Below are positions 24,857-33,787 of a stretch of DNA of 64,000 nucleotides, in pieces (the first letter of the stretch is position 1; each line of letters opens with the position of its first letter). The notes beneath the pieces are model-generated. The model did not search any database. It saw only the letters and a program-made list of their open reading frames with translations, and was not told the origin of the DNA. The translations under genes were made by a program, and so were the position numbers. The stretch lies in NCBI GenBank assembly GCA_013823855.1, contig PNMW01000011.1:1-64000 (forward strand), given 5' to 3'. The stretch is from Lysobacteraceae bacterium. GTDB taxonomy: Bacteria > Pseudomonadota > Gammaproteobacteria > Nevskiales > Nevskiaceae.

Positions 24857-25648
24857 TCAGCCGAGACGGACGAGGATGACGCTGGCGGCGGAGAATAGCG
24901 CCCGCGCCGGGCCGCCACGGGCGAGGCCGAGGCGTTCGATCGCTTCGATCGTGACCACGGCGACCAGAGTCTGGCCGCCGGCCAGCTCGAGCACCACTTC
25001 GCCGTTGACCGCGCCGCGGTCGATCCGGCGCACCGCGCCGTCGAGCTGGTTCTCCGCCGAGCAGCCGCCGGTGCTGGCATCACCGGGCGTGGCCAGCATC
25101 AGCCACGGGGCCTTGATCAGCGCGGTGACCGGAATGCCCGGCGCCAGCGCCATCGCGCGGGTGCTTTCCCGGGTGATGGTTGCCACCAGCGGCTGGCCAC
25201 CGGCGAGTTCGATGACGATGCGGTCGTTGACGGCTCCGGCGTCGACCGCCCGCACCCTGCCGGCCAGCTGGTTGCGGGCGCTGCTCAGCATCGTCAGGCG
25301 GCCGAGCACCGGCAGGTCGCGCGCGGCGTTGGCATGCGATTCGGCGATCCGGGTGGCCATCGCCTGCTGCTCGGCGCGCAGCCGTTCGTAGAGCGCCAGC
25401 AGTTCGGTGCCGCGAGCGGTCAGTACGGTGCCGCCGCCGCGCCGGCCGCCGGTCTGCCGGTGCACCAGCGGCGCATCGGCAGCGTTGTTCAGCGCGTCGA
25501 TGGCATCCCAGGCGCCCTTGTAGGACATGCCGACCGCTTTCGCGGCCTGCGAGATCGAGCCGGCCCCGGCGATCGCCTGCAGCAGCGCGAAGCGCCGGCG
25601 CGTCGCCGGCGATTCGCTGAGCGCGCGCAGCAGATCGGCGTCGGTCAT
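24857..25648 (-). CDS. modE: ModE-type molybdate-responsive transcriptional regulator
   Basis: The 263-residue protein has an N-terminal winged helix-turn-helix (GAGSISQAAKAVGMSYKGAW, about 24-43) and two C-terminal Mop/TOBE domains that bind molybdate: about 124-190 (SARNQLAGRVRAVDAG) and 197-263 (SAENQLDGAVRRIDRG). This is the full-length ModE layout. ModE with molybdate usually represses modABC and activates molybdoenzyme genes, but no modABC is near. It lies 22 bp after the propeller gene and 91 bp before the receptor gene, same strand. Start at 25648 gives the family's usual length. Confidence 0.88.
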   Translation of the reverse strand: MTDADLLRALSESPATRRRFALLQAIAGAGSISQAAKAVGMSYKGAWDAIDALNNAADAPLVHRQTGGRRGGGTVLTARGTELLALYERLRAEQQAMATRIAESHANAARDLPVLGRLTMLSSARNQLAGRVRAVDAGAVNDRIVIELAGGQPLVATITRESTRAMALAPGIPVTALIKAPWLMLATPGDASTGGCSAENQLDGAVRRIDRGAVNGEVVLELAGGQTLVAVVTIEAIERLGLARGGPARALFSAASVILVRLG

Positions 25649-25670
25649 CGGGCGCGGCGCCGGCAGCCGC

Positions 25671-26756
25671 TCACGGCACCACAGGCTCGGCCAGCGGCGA
25701 GGCGGTGTCGTTGACGAACACCTTGAGCACCTGGAAGTGGTTCGGCAGCAGCAGCCCGGTGGCGAACGCGTGGTTGGTGACCAGCGCATTGCCGAGGCCG
25801 TCGAAGGCCAGGTTGGCCGGCGAATCGAACGGCTTGAACAGGTTCAGGCCCGGGTTCCGGATCCGCGCGAACTCGCTGCCATCCGGATTCAGCACCGAAA
25901 TGCCGTTCTGGCCCGGCAGCGCCAGCACCACGTAGAGCTTGCCGCTGGCGCCGAAGGCGATGCCGTCCGGTGCGCCGGCGAAATAGCGGTGGAATTCGAC
26001 CAGGTCGCGGGCCGCCGGCTTGTCGACCAGCGGCAGGCTGTAGACGTGGCCGATGCCGAGGAAATCGAGCGTCACCGTGAAGTAGATGCGGCTGCGATCG
26101 GGCGAGATGCGCAGGCCGTTGACGCCGACATACGGCGACGACAGCCGTGTGTCCTGGAACCAGATCCTTGGCGTGCCGCCGCCGGCCGGCACCTTCCAGA
26201 TCGTCGCCTGCAGGCTGTCGGTGACGTAGAGATTGCCGGCGTCGTCGAAGGCCAGGTCATTGGGCAGCGCCGGCAGGTTCGGGACCGTCGGCGAGCACGG
26301 TGCGCGATTCAGGATCGAGCAGGACTTGAGGTTCGGGTACGGCGGCGTGTAGCGGGCCTGCACGCCGGTGACCAGGTCGAGCCGGAAGGTGCCGAGCTGG
26401 TTGTTCAGCACGTACAGGCGGCCGGCGCCATCGAAGGTCAGGCAGGAATTGGCGTGCTCGGCGCCGAACACCTGCTCGCCCTGGGTTTCGAGGGTGCGCA
26501 GCAAGGCGCCGGTGGCGAGGTCGTACTCGAAGACCCGCGACGGCTTGCCGTTGAATACGGTGCCGAGGGTGGCCGGCCCGGCGACGTAGAAGCGATTGCC
26601 GCGCACCGCGATGCCTTCCGGGAAGCCGTTCGGGATCGGCACCTGGGCGAGCACCGAAACCTCGCCGTACTGGGCCGCGCCAGCCGGCAGGGCGCCGAGA
26701 ACCGCGCTGGCCGCCAGCAGGGCCGCGCGGGCAAGCAGTGTGAGTCGGGATGTCAT
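25671..26756 (-). CDS. Secreted beta-propeller protein (SMP-30/NHL-like)
   Basis: The 361-residue protein has a signal peptide (LLARAALLAASAVLGALPAGA) followed by about six blades of an NHL/SMP-30-like propeller, with repeats such as NGFPEGIAVRGNRFYVAGPA, PNDLAFDDAGNLYVTDS and PANLAFDGLGNALVTNHA. Propellers of this type may be lactonases or binding scaffolds; no catalytic residues can be assigned with confidence. The second of two ATGs (26756) has AGGAG eight bases upstream. It is the first gene of the leftward run that includes modE and the receptor. Confidence 0.75.
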   Translation of the reverse strand: MTSRLTLLARAALLAASAVLGALPAGAAQYGEVSVLAQVPIPNGFPEGIAVRGNRFYVAGPATLGTVFNGKPSRVFEYDLATGALLRTLETQGEQVFGAEHANSCLTFDGAGRLYVLNNQLGTFRLDLVTGVQARYTPPYPNLKSCSILNRAPCSPTVPNLPALPNDLAFDDAGNLYVTDSLQATIWKVPAGGGTPRIWFQDTRLSSPYVGVNGLRISPDRSRIYFTVTLDFLGIGHVYSLPLVDKPAARDLVEFHRYFAGAPDGIAFGASGKLYVVLALPGQNGISVLNPDGSEFARIRNPGLNLFKPFDSPANLAFDGLGNALVTNHAFATGLLLPNHFQVLKVFVNDTASPLAEPVVP

Positions 26757-26899
26757 GGGCATCGCTCCTGAGTCGTAGGCTTCGATCATGCCGGTGCCGG
26801 CGGGGGTCTCTGCGGACCTCGTGCATCCGGCCGCCGATTCTGCCCGCGAAACGGGCCGCCGGACACTGCACGCGCGTGCACCGCAGCGCGAGCTGCGTC

Positions 26900-27550
26900 T
26901 CAGGCGTCGCCTTCCCGGGTATCGGCGCCGTCGGCCGGCCGCGGGATCAGGGTCTTCAGCATCAGCTTGAAATAGGCGCGGAAATCCTCGCCGGCCGGGA
27001 ACTGCTCCGGCGTGTCGCGATGCACCTGCTGGTTGCCGATGAAGGTCGCGTAGGCGAACGTCGACCACAGCCGCGCTTCGCTGGCCGACAGGCCGAGGTC
27101 GAGATAGCAGCGGTGCAGGTAGGCCAGGCGGTTCGACGACACCCGGCGCACCACTTCGCCGACCACAGGGTCATCGCTGGACGCCGCCAGCGCCAGATAC
27201 AGGCGGCCGGCCTTGTAGCTGGCATTGCCCTGCTTGAACAGGCGGACGATGCGTTCGTAGGGGTCGGTCAGTTCCTCGACGCCGGCGCGGGCGTCGACCG
27301 TCTCGTGCTTTTCCCAGAGCGCCAGCGCCTCGCGCAGCAGGGCTTCTCGGCTCGGGAAATGCCAGTAGAAGCTGCCCTTGGTGACGCCGAGCCTTCGCGC
27401 CAGCGGCTCGACCGCCACCGCTTCGAGGCCACCGGCCGCCAGCGCTTCGAGCGCAGCCTCGCCCCAGGCTTCGCGGCTCAGGCTCGCTTTCGCGGCAGCG
27501 GCATCGCCGCCACGCGGGGCGCGGGATTGCGGGGGCACGTCGATCGACAT
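26900..27550 (-). CDS. TetR-family transcriptional regulator
   Basis: The 216-residue protein has the N-terminal TetR helix-turn-helix (EPLARRLGVTKGSFYWHFPS, about residues 44-63) and an all-helical ligand domain. The ligand is unknown. It is divergent from the DUF1329 gene, and a 16-bp dyad 14 bp upstream of its start is a likely operator. I start at the ATG at 27550 (MSIDVPPQ), since the longer frame upstream crosses that control region. Confidence 0.88.
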   Translation of the reverse strand: MSIDVPPQSRAPRGGDAAAAKASLSREAWGEAALEALAAGGLEAVAVEPLARRLGVTKGSFYWHFPSREALLREALALWEKHETVDARAGVEELTDPYERIVRLFKQGNASYKAGRLYLALAASSDDPVVGEVVRRVSSNRLAYLHRCYLDLGLSASEARLWSTFAYATFIGNQQVHRDTPEQFPAGEDFRAYFKLMLKTLIPRPADGADTREGDA

Positions 27551-27563
27551 CGGCAACGGGGTC

Positions 27564-27579
27564 CATACGTCAGGGTATG
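27564..27579. promoter_or_regulatory. Candidate TetR operator
   Basis: CATAC-GTCAGG-GTATG is a perfect 5-bp dyad in the 151-bp gap between the TetR and DUF1329 genes. A TTGACA hexamer on the minus strand (27576-27581) overlaps its right arm, as expected for autorepression. Confidence 0.5.
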
Positions 27580-27701
27580 TCAACGAATGTACGGTGCGGA
27601 TTCCCGTGCGGCAAGCCGGAGCGATGCGCTCGTCGTCCACGGCTGCCGATCCCGGCCGCGTCGCGTTATGGTTGCCGGCCTTTCCGCCCCAAGTGCCGAC
27701 C

Positions 27702-29012
27702 ATGCGCTCTGTCCCGACGCCGCCGACCCTGCTGATTGCCGCCGTGCTCGTTGCCCTCGGCCTGCCCGCACGCGCCCAGGACGTGGAGTCTGGCAGTGCG
27801 GTGCCTGCGATCACGATTGCGCCCGAAGCGGATTCCGAAGTCGCCGAACCCGCGCCGCTGGACGATGCGCCGCGCTACCTGATCCAGAAGAGCAACAGCG
27901 CGGCCCACGCCGCCAAGCTCAGCCCTGGCCAGCGGGCGCTGATCGCCGCGCTGCCGGACAGCTTCCGCATGCCGGTGCACGCCGCCGGCGCGCCATACCA
28001 GCCGCCGGCGGCGTTCGTCGCGGTGTCGGCAGCCGATGCCGGGAAGGCGCGTCTGGACGACAACGGCATGATCACCGGGCTGGGCCGCGGCCTGCCGTTC
28101 CCGGAGATCCTGAGTACCGATCCGGACGGCGGACTGAAGGCGATCTGGAACCACCTGCTGCGCTGGCGCGGTCCCGGCCGTAGCCGCAGCACCGTGCAGG
28201 CGGTGGTCGGCGACGACGGCACGCTGTCGCAGGTCGAGGTCCACGAACGCAGCCGGTTCCTGCGCGGCGTCGATGCCGAGGGTCCGGATCGGCCGCCGCT
28301 GCTGGCGCAGCAGATGTTCGGCATCGCTGCGCCGCCGCGCCTGGCCGGCAACCTGAAGCTGGTTCACGACTCGCTGTACGGCATCGTCAAGGCCTGGCAG
28401 CGCAGCCCGGGCCCGCTGCTGCCGAGCCTCAAGACCACCACCGAAGTCGGCGAGGACACGGCGGTGATCGGCAGCGACGGCCTGTACAGCGAAGATCAGC
28501 GCGAAGGCTACAGCGGCAGCCCGGAACGCTGGCGCTGGAGGCTCGTCGCCCGCCACGAACTGCTGGTGCCCTGGGCCGCCGATCGTTTCCACGCCCGCGA
28601 TCGCGCACCGGAAACGGTGCTGCTGGCGGGGCATCCGGATGCCAGCCTGCTGCGCTACGAACCGCGCCGGGTGCTGCAGGTCGACGCGACGCTTGATCCG
28701 GGCCGCAGCGGGCCCTGGCCGCGGCGCAGCTACTACATCGACGAAGCCAGCTGGCAGGTGCTGCTGGTCGAGTTCTATGGCCGCGACGAGCGCCTGCAGC
28801 GTGTTCAGGAAGTGCATGTCCGGCAGGTCGGCGACGTCCTTCTGCCGGCCGTCGATGTGATCTACGACCTGCCGAGCCGGCGCTATCTGGTCAGCGGCCT
28901 GGAAACCCGGGCCGACGCCACCGTGCTGCAGGCGCCGACCGCCGAGGATTTCCAGCCCGGCCGCGCCGTGGACTGGGCAAAGTCGGTCGGCGTGATCGCG
29001 CCGCGCCGCTGA
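27702..29012 (+). CDS. DUF1329 family protein
   Basis: The 436-residue protein has a signal peptide (LLIAAVLVALGLPARAQ) and a long lipoprotein-carrier-like beta domain typical of DUF1329, ending in GLETRADATVLQAPTAEDFQ. The conserved LPFPEI appears here as GRGLPFPEILS. DUF1329 proteins are LolB-like periplasmic proteins often found beside RND-type exporters; none adjoins here. Its role is unknown. It is probably controlled by the divergent TetR gene. Start at 27702 places the signal peptide at the N-terminus. Confidence 0.82.
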   Translation: MRSVPTPPTLLIAAVLVALGLPARAQDVESGSAVPAITIAPEADSEVAEPAPLDDAPRYLIQKSNSAAHAAKLSPGQRALIAALPDSFRMPVHAAGAPYQPPAAFVAVSAADAGKARLDDNGMITGLGRGLPFPEILSTDPDGGLKAIWNHLLRWRGPGRSRSTVQAVVGDDGTLSQVEVHERSRFLRGVDAEGPDRPPLLAQQMFGIAAPPRLAGNLKLVHDSLYGIVKAWQRSPGPLLPSLKTTTEVGEDTAVIGSDGLYSEDQREGYSGSPERWRWRLVARHELLVPWAADRFHARDRAPETVLLAGHPDASLLRYEPRRVLQVDATLDPGRSGPWPRRSYYIDEASWQVLLVEFYGRDERLQRVQEVHVRQVGDVLLPAVDVIYDLPSRRYLVSGLETRADATVLQAPTAEDFQPGRAVDWAKSVGVIAPRR

Positions 29013-29116
29013 GCGGGCCGGCTGCCGGCGTCGTGGTGGTGGCCGGGCGGGCGCCTCGATCGAGCCGTTCGGCGCCGCTCGTTGTCGCTCGCCGGTGCCC
29101 TGCCTAGACTGCCGGC

Positions 29117-29554
29117 ATGACCCGTCGACCGCTGCTCTGCCTGCTTGCCTGCCTGCCGCTGGCCGTATCCGGCGCGGAGATCTACAGCTGGTCGGACGCC
29201 GGCGGCGTCCGTCATTTCACCCAGGAAGCGCCGCCGAAAGGGGTGCCTTACAAACGCATTCCGGTCGAAGCCTCCACGCCGTCATCCCGCCCGCCGTCCG
29301 GCGTCCCGACGGCCAGGAAGGACAGCCCGACGGGTGGTGGCCCAAAGGCCCGCGAAGCGGGTCTGCGGCTGCGTGCGGAAACGCTGGAACGCTGCGCCAA
29401 GGCGCGGGAGCGGATCGCCTTTCTCGAAGAAAAGACCGCCCGGCGGCTATTCAAGCCGGGGCTCGACGGCGGCGAACCGTCCCGCTACACGGAGGAAGAG
29501 TTCAACGCCGAGCTGAATGCCGCGCGCGAGGCCGAGGCGGCGAACTGCGTCTGA
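29117..29554 (+). CDS. DUF4124 domain protein
   Basis: The 145-residue protein has a signal peptide (LLCLLACLPLAVSGA) and then the short DUF4124 motif EIYSWSDAGGVRHFTQEAP at about 21-39. The remainder is a charged, probably flexible and helical tail. This family is common in gammaproteobacterial envelopes and has no known function. The PspC gene converges from the other side 12 bp away. Confidence 0.82.
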   Translation: MTRRPLLCLLACLPLAVSGAEIYSWSDAGGVRHFTQEAPPKGVPYKRIPVEASTPSSRPPSGVPTARKDSPTGGGPKAREAGLRLRAETLERCAKARERIAFLEEKTARRLFKPGLDGGEPSRYTEEEFNAELNAAREAEAANCV

Positions 29555-29566
29555 GACGAACCGGAC

Positions 29567-29800
29567 TCAGGCGGTCTGGTCGTGGCGGACGCGGTCGGTC
29601 GGCGGCAGCTGGCGCGGCATCACGAACCACAGCACCAGATAGGCGATGAAGCCCGGGAACGCGGCCGAGCAGACCGAGATCAGCACGTAGAGCACCCGCA
29701 CCGACAGCGGCGTCCAGCCGAGAAACTCGGCGATCCCGCCGCAGACGCCGGCAATCATCTTTTCGTCATCCGAGCGCCACAGGCGCTTGCCGTTGTCCAT
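29567..29800 (-). CDS. PspC domain membrane protein
   Basis: The 77-residue protein is a single PspC domain: a basic N-terminus with KMIAGVCGGIAEFLGW, then one long hydrophobic segment (VRVLYVLISVCSAAFPGFIAYLVLWFV, read as 35-61). PspC proteins sense or respond to envelope stress, but this stand-alone form has no pspA or pspB neighbours. An AGCGGGAG-like site lies just upstream on its strand. Confidence 0.87.
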   Translation of the reverse strand: MDNGKRLWRSDDEKMIAGVCGGIAEFLGWTPLSVRVLYVLISVCSAAFPGFIAYLVLWFVMPRQLPPTDRVRHDQTA

Positions 29801-29874
29801 GATCCGCTCCCGTTCGTTCGCCTTGCCGCCCCATCCATCATTCGGCCGTGGCCCGGCATTTTCAAGCGCACAGC

Positions 29875-29900
29875 AAAAAGCCCGGCAGTGCCGGGCTTTT
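29875..29900 (-). terminator. Intrinsic terminator after the FKBP gene
   Basis: GCCCGGC-AGT-GCCGGGC (29880-29896) has five A residues to its left, which read as a T run on the minus strand. It lies 22 bp past the FKBP stop. T residues on the right make it nearly symmetric. Confidence 0.9.
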
Positions 29901-29922
29901 CGTTGCAGCAGCGGCGAGTGCC

Positions 29923-30675
29923 TTACTTCTTTTCGGCCGGGGCGTCGCCCTTCTCGACCTTGATCAGCTCGACTTCGAAGATCAGCGTCTCGTTCGGGCC
30001 GATCTTGCCGCCGGCGCCACGCTCGCCGTAGGCCAGCGCAGCGGGGATGTAGAACTTGGTCTTGCCACCGACCTTCATCAGCTGCAGGCCTTCGGTCCAG
30101 CCCGGAATCACGTTGGCGAGCGGGAAGGTCACCGACTGGTTGCGATCGTAGGAACTGTCGAACACTTCGCCGTTCAGCAGCGTGCCCTTGTAGTTGACTT
30201 CGACCTTGTCCGACGCGGTCGGCGCAGCGCCGGTGCCTTCGGTGATCGTCTCGTACTGCAGGCCCGAGGCGGTGGTCTTGATGTTCGGCTTCTTGCCGTT
30301 CTCGGCGAGGAAGGCTTCACCCTTGCCCTTGGCCTCGTCGGCTGCCTTGGCGCGCTCGGCGACCTGCTTCTCCTGGATCTTCTTGGAGACGGCGTTCTTG
30401 ATCTCTTCACGGGCGGCGTCGTCGAGGCGCGGTTCCTTGCCGCCGGCGACTTCGTCCAGACCCTTCTTCAGCGCGGCGAGGTCGACTTCATCCTTGACCG
30501 TGGCCAGCGAACGGCCGAGATCGACGCCGATGGCGTAACCGAACTTCTGCGCGTCGGTGGCGAGGTCGGCGTTCCCGGCGGCCGGAGCGGCTGCCGAGTC
30601 GGTGGCCGGCTTCGAGCAGGCGACGAGGAACGCGGCGCCGGCAATCAGCATCAGCGCGCGGGAATGCTTGAGCAT
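29923..30675 (-). CDS. FKBP-type peptidyl-prolyl isomerase, lipoprotein
   Basis: The 250-residue protein has a lipobox (FLVACS, Cys20), an N-terminal dimerisation domain (about 38-130, KFGYAIGVDLGRSL) and a C-terminal FKBP domain (about 140-245). The latter has VEVNYKGTLLNGEVFDSSYD, VIPGWTEGLQLM and AYGERGAGGKIGPNETLIFE. It belongs to the Mip/FkpA group, which folds proteins in the periplasm; here it is membrane-anchored. The ATG at 30675 fits the signal peptide. A terminator follows the gene. Confidence 0.92.
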   Translation of the reverse strand: MLKHSRALMLIAGAAFLVACSKPATDSAAAPAAGNADLATDAQKFGYAIGVDLGRSLATVKDEVDLAALKKGLDEVAGGKEPRLDDAAREEIKNAVSKKIQEKQVAERAKAADEAKGKGEAFLAENGKKPNIKTTASGLQYETITEGTGAAPTASDKVEVNYKGTLLNGEVFDSSYDRNQSVTFPLANVIPGWTEGLQLMKVGGKTKFYIPAALAYGERGAGGKIGPNETLIFEVELIKVEKGDAPAEKK

Positions 30676-30757
30676 GGATTCAATACCTGGTGGGAAAGGG
30701 TTCGTGAGCGGTTCAACGGGGGGCTTGGCGGAGCAGGCCCGCCGCGCAGCGGCCGGA

Positions 30758-33373
30758 TTATAGCCCAGCGCTCTTTTCAGACATTTGCTGCCCGGAAGGG
30801 TTCGACTCGCTGCCGTCGTTGGCGGATTCTGGCGCCGCCAGCGGGGTTTCGACGGTTTCGGCGACCGCCGGCTTCGGTGTCCGGCGACGGGCCAGCAGCT
30901 GCTGCAGGGTCTGCCGGGTCTCGTCGCTGAGCAGTTCGACCGAGCGTTCGGCAATGCGCTCGCAGCGGGCATCGACGGTCAGCACGCCGCCGGCGCCGGC
31001 GCTGACCACGCCGACCTCGATCAGGGTGTCGAGATAGGCCGAGAACAGCGCCTTGTCGAAGAACTCCGGCGCTTCGCGGCCGGTCAGCACCGCCATCCGT
31101 TCGGCCAGCAGGCGGCAATCGGTCTCGAACTGCTCGCGCTTGACCGTGCCGCTGCGCTTCTTTTCCTCGGTCAGCAGCAGCACCGCCATGGCCTGCCGTT
31201 CGAGCGTCTCGCCGAGCACGCGGCCGAGGGCGGCGAAGCCGGAATAGGCATCGCTGCCGACTTCCGGCCGGCGCAGGCGCGAATCGCCATCGCGGGTCAG
31301 CAGGCCGGTGGCCAGCATCTTGTCGAGATAGCCGCGCGCCACCTTCTCGCAATCGGCGACCGGCCACGGCAGGAAGAACTCGTTGCGCAGGAACGGGTAC
31401 AGCGCCCGGCAGCCGGTCAGCACCAGCTCGTCGGACAGCACGCCGCGGGTGCGGAAGAACGCGGCGATCAGCGCCGGCACCGCGAACAGGTGCTGGATGT
31501 TGTTGCGGTTGTAGGTCATCAGCACGCCATCGCGACCGTTGGCGGCCAGCAGATCGCCCCAGGGATGGTTGATGCGCTGGATGCGCGCGACCGGCGCGGC
31601 CCAGTCGAGCACCGCCTTGGCGTCCGGCGTCGGGACCATCAGCTCGTCGCCGCCCGGCCAGGGTTCGAGCAGGTCGATGAAGTGGCCGATCTGCTCGACC
31701 AGCTCGTCTTCGGTCGCGGCGCGGCGTGGCGCCGCCAGCAGCGCGCAGGCGGCAAGGCCGACCGGGCTGGCGATCGCCGCGGCGTTGATCCGCCGCATGT
31801 GCTCGAAGGCCAGGGTGCGCACCCACTTGGTGAAGCCTTCCGGGCGGGCATCGGGATTGGCGGCCAGCGCGGCACGCCAGCCCGGCAGGTTGGCGTCGGC
31901 GTGGTCCTGCAGGATCACCGGCTCGCCGAAGTTCACGTAGGCGCGGCCATAGCTCTTGCCGAGGATCTTGGTTGCCTTCAGCAGGCCTTCGGCCGATTCG
32001 CTCTGCTTCTTGGCGCCCTTCAGTTCCTTGAAGTAGCTGCCGACCTCGAACACCTTGTCGTAGCCGAGGAACACCGGCACCAGCGCGACCTTGCGCGCCT
32101 TCGAGCGCAGTCCGGATTCGGCGACCATCGCCATCAGGCCGGTCTTCGGTGGCAGCAGGCGGCCGGTGCGCGAACGGGTGCCTTCGGGGAAGAACTCGAT
32201 CGAATAGCCGCGCCGGATCAGGCTGTCGACATAGCCGCGGAACACGGCGGTGTAGATCGGATCGCCGCTGAACTTGCGGCGCATGTAGAAGGCCCCGCCC
32301 TTGCGCAGCAGCGCGCCGACCGGCCAGAAATTCAGGTTGATGCCGGCTGCGATATGCGGCGGCACCAGGCCGTTGGTGTACAGCACGTAGCTGAGCAGCA
32401 GGTAGTCGGCATGGCTGCGGTGCGACGGCATGAAGACGATTTCATGCGACTGCGCCAGCGCCCGGACCTGCTCCAGGCCCTTGACCTCGACCCCCTTGAA
32501 GACGCGGTTCCAGATCGCTTCGAGCACCCGCTCCAGCACCCGGACCGTGGTCGACGAGTAGTCAGCGGCGATCTCGTCGATGCACTTGCGGGCGCGGGCT
32601 TCGGCCTTCTCGATCGGCAGGTTCTGGCGCCTGGCTTCCGATTCGATCGCTGCACGCACGCCGGCCGATTCGAGCACGCCCTTCATCACCACGCCGCGAC
32701 GCAGCAGGGTTGGACCGAGTGCCGCCGTGCGCGCGCGCAGGAAATGGAAATGCAGCGCGCGCGGCAGCGCCCGCGCCAGCTTCCGCGAAGCCTGCTCGGT
32801 ATTGCCGCCGGCATCCTCGGTGACGCTGACCAGGTAGTCGCGATAGCCGAGCGGCTTGCCGAAGTTGGCCAGCACGTTGCGGCCGTTGGCGACGCCGATC
32901 AGGTACTTGCGGACCCGGCCGGCCTGCACGCTGTCGGCAAAGATCAGCTTGAACAGCGAGGTTTCCTTGCCCGGATCGCGGCCCCAGAAGATCGATACCG
33001 GCACGATCTGGACGTCGAATCCGGGGGTTGCCGCCGCCATCGCCATCAGCCGCGACAGGTCGGTATCGCCACGATGCTTCGGTGCGAAGGTTTCCAGCAG
33101 CGCCGGCAGGTAGACCAGGCCGGGGCGCTCCGGGGTCGGCAGTGCCGCGGCCGAGCGGCCGGGATTGGGCAGGCCGAGATCGCGGCAGATCCGTTCCAGC
33201 GCGAAGCGGTCGATCCAGGAGCGCTGCGGCAGCACATAGACCACCGGCTTCAGCGGGTCCAGCGCCAGCGTGCCGAGCGCGGCATCGGGGGCGACGCGGT
33301 ACTTCATCCAGTGGATCAGCGGCTTGGTCAGCCAGCGCGCGAGCAGGAACGTGAATTCGATCAGCGCCTTCAA
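30758..33373 (-). CDS. plsB: Glycerol-3-phosphate 1-O-acyltransferase
   Basis: PlsB starts phospholipid synthesis by acylating the sn-1 position of glycerol 3-phosphate at the inner membrane. The 871-residue protein has the acyltransferase motifs HRSHAD (block I, about residue 317), GAFYMRR, FFPEGTRSRTGR (block III) and KVALVPVFLGYD. It is somewhat longer than E. coli PlsB (about 807), with a C-terminal extension rich in Thr, Glu and Ala. The ATG at 33373 begins a hydrophobic, basic N-terminus. It precedes the FKBP gene by 82 bp on the same strand. Confidence 0.95.
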   Translation of the reverse strand: MKALIEFTFLLARWLTKPLIHWMKYRVAPDAALGTLALDPLKPVVYVLPQRSWIDRFALERICRDLGLPNPGRSAAALPTPERPGLVYLPALLETFAPKHRGDTDLSRLMAMAAATPGFDVQIVPVSIFWGRDPGKETSLFKLIFADSVQAGRVRKYLIGVANGRNVLANFGKPLGYRDYLVSVTEDAGGNTEQASRKLARALPRALHFHFLRARTAALGPTLLRRGVVMKGVLESAGVRAAIESEARRQNLPIEKAEARARKCIDEIAADYSSTTVRVLERVLEAIWNRVFKGVEVKGLEQVRALAQSHEIVFMPSHRSHADYLLLSYVLYTNGLVPPHIAAGINLNFWPVGALLRKGGAFYMRRKFSGDPIYTAVFRGYVDSLIRRGYSIEFFPEGTRSRTGRLLPPKTGLMAMVAESGLRSKARKVALVPVFLGYDKVFEVGSYFKELKGAKKQSESAEGLLKATKILGKSYGRAYVNFGEPVILQDHADANLPGWRAALAANPDARPEGFTKWVRTLAFEHMRRINAAAIASPVGLAACALLAAPRRAATEDELVEQIGHFIDLLEPWPGGDELMVPTPDAKAVLDWAAPVARIQRINHPWGDLLAANGRDGVLMTYNRNNIQHLFAVPALIAAFFRTRGVLSDELVLTGCRALYPFLRNEFFLPWPVADCEKVARGYLDKMLATGLLTRDGDSRLRRPEVGSDAYSGFAALGRVLGETLERQAMAVLLLTEEKKRSGTVKREQFETDCRLLAERMAVLTGREAPEFFDKALFSAYLDTLIEVGVVSAGAGGVLTVDARCERIAERSVELLSDETRQTLQQLLARRRTPKPAVAETVETPLAAPESANDGSESNPSGQQMSEKSAGL

Positions 33374-33545
33374 GTGCGCGCCCCGGGAGCGGCGATGGAC
33401 TGCAGGCGGTTCTGGATCACGGCGGCGAGGGACCTGGGCTGGAAGCTGGCGCGGTCATGAATCCGACCGCAGGTTTTGTCGGCGGATTATAGAAGCGTGC
33501 CGGGGGAATGCCGTCCGGCAGCCGGGGACTGCGACGTCGGGGCTT

Positions 33546-33667
33546 GCGCAAAGACACCAAGACGCGAAAGAAAAAGGTGCCAAGCCGGATCGCCGTTCGA
33601 GCTTGTGCCGAAGGCATTCGCTTCAACGGCTTTGCTGTCGTCCTCGGCGTCCTTGCGCCTTTGCGTG
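33546..33667. repeat. Imperfect inverted-repeat element of the CGCAAAGAC type
   Basis: Arms gcgcaaagacaccaagacg (from 33546) and the complement of cggcgtccttgcgcctttgc (to about 33664) are similar; they bracket about 75 bp. Such CGCAAAGACGC-like sequences recur between genes in many environmental proteobacteria. The rest of the 414-bp gap 33374-33787 holds no gene that I can support and no clear promoter. Confidence 0.45.
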
Positions 33668-33787
33668 AACCGGCCGTTGTCCTGTCGACTGGCAACGAAG
33701 CGCAAGGCCCGGTTTTTGCGGTGCGTCATTGACCCTTCCGCCAAGCCGCCGCCATAGTCGGCGCTGACCCCGATCTTCTCCATCTTC

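Noticed and set aside
30785-33460. An 891-residue plus-strand frame
   Set aside because: It is antisense to plsB, whose motifs are complete.
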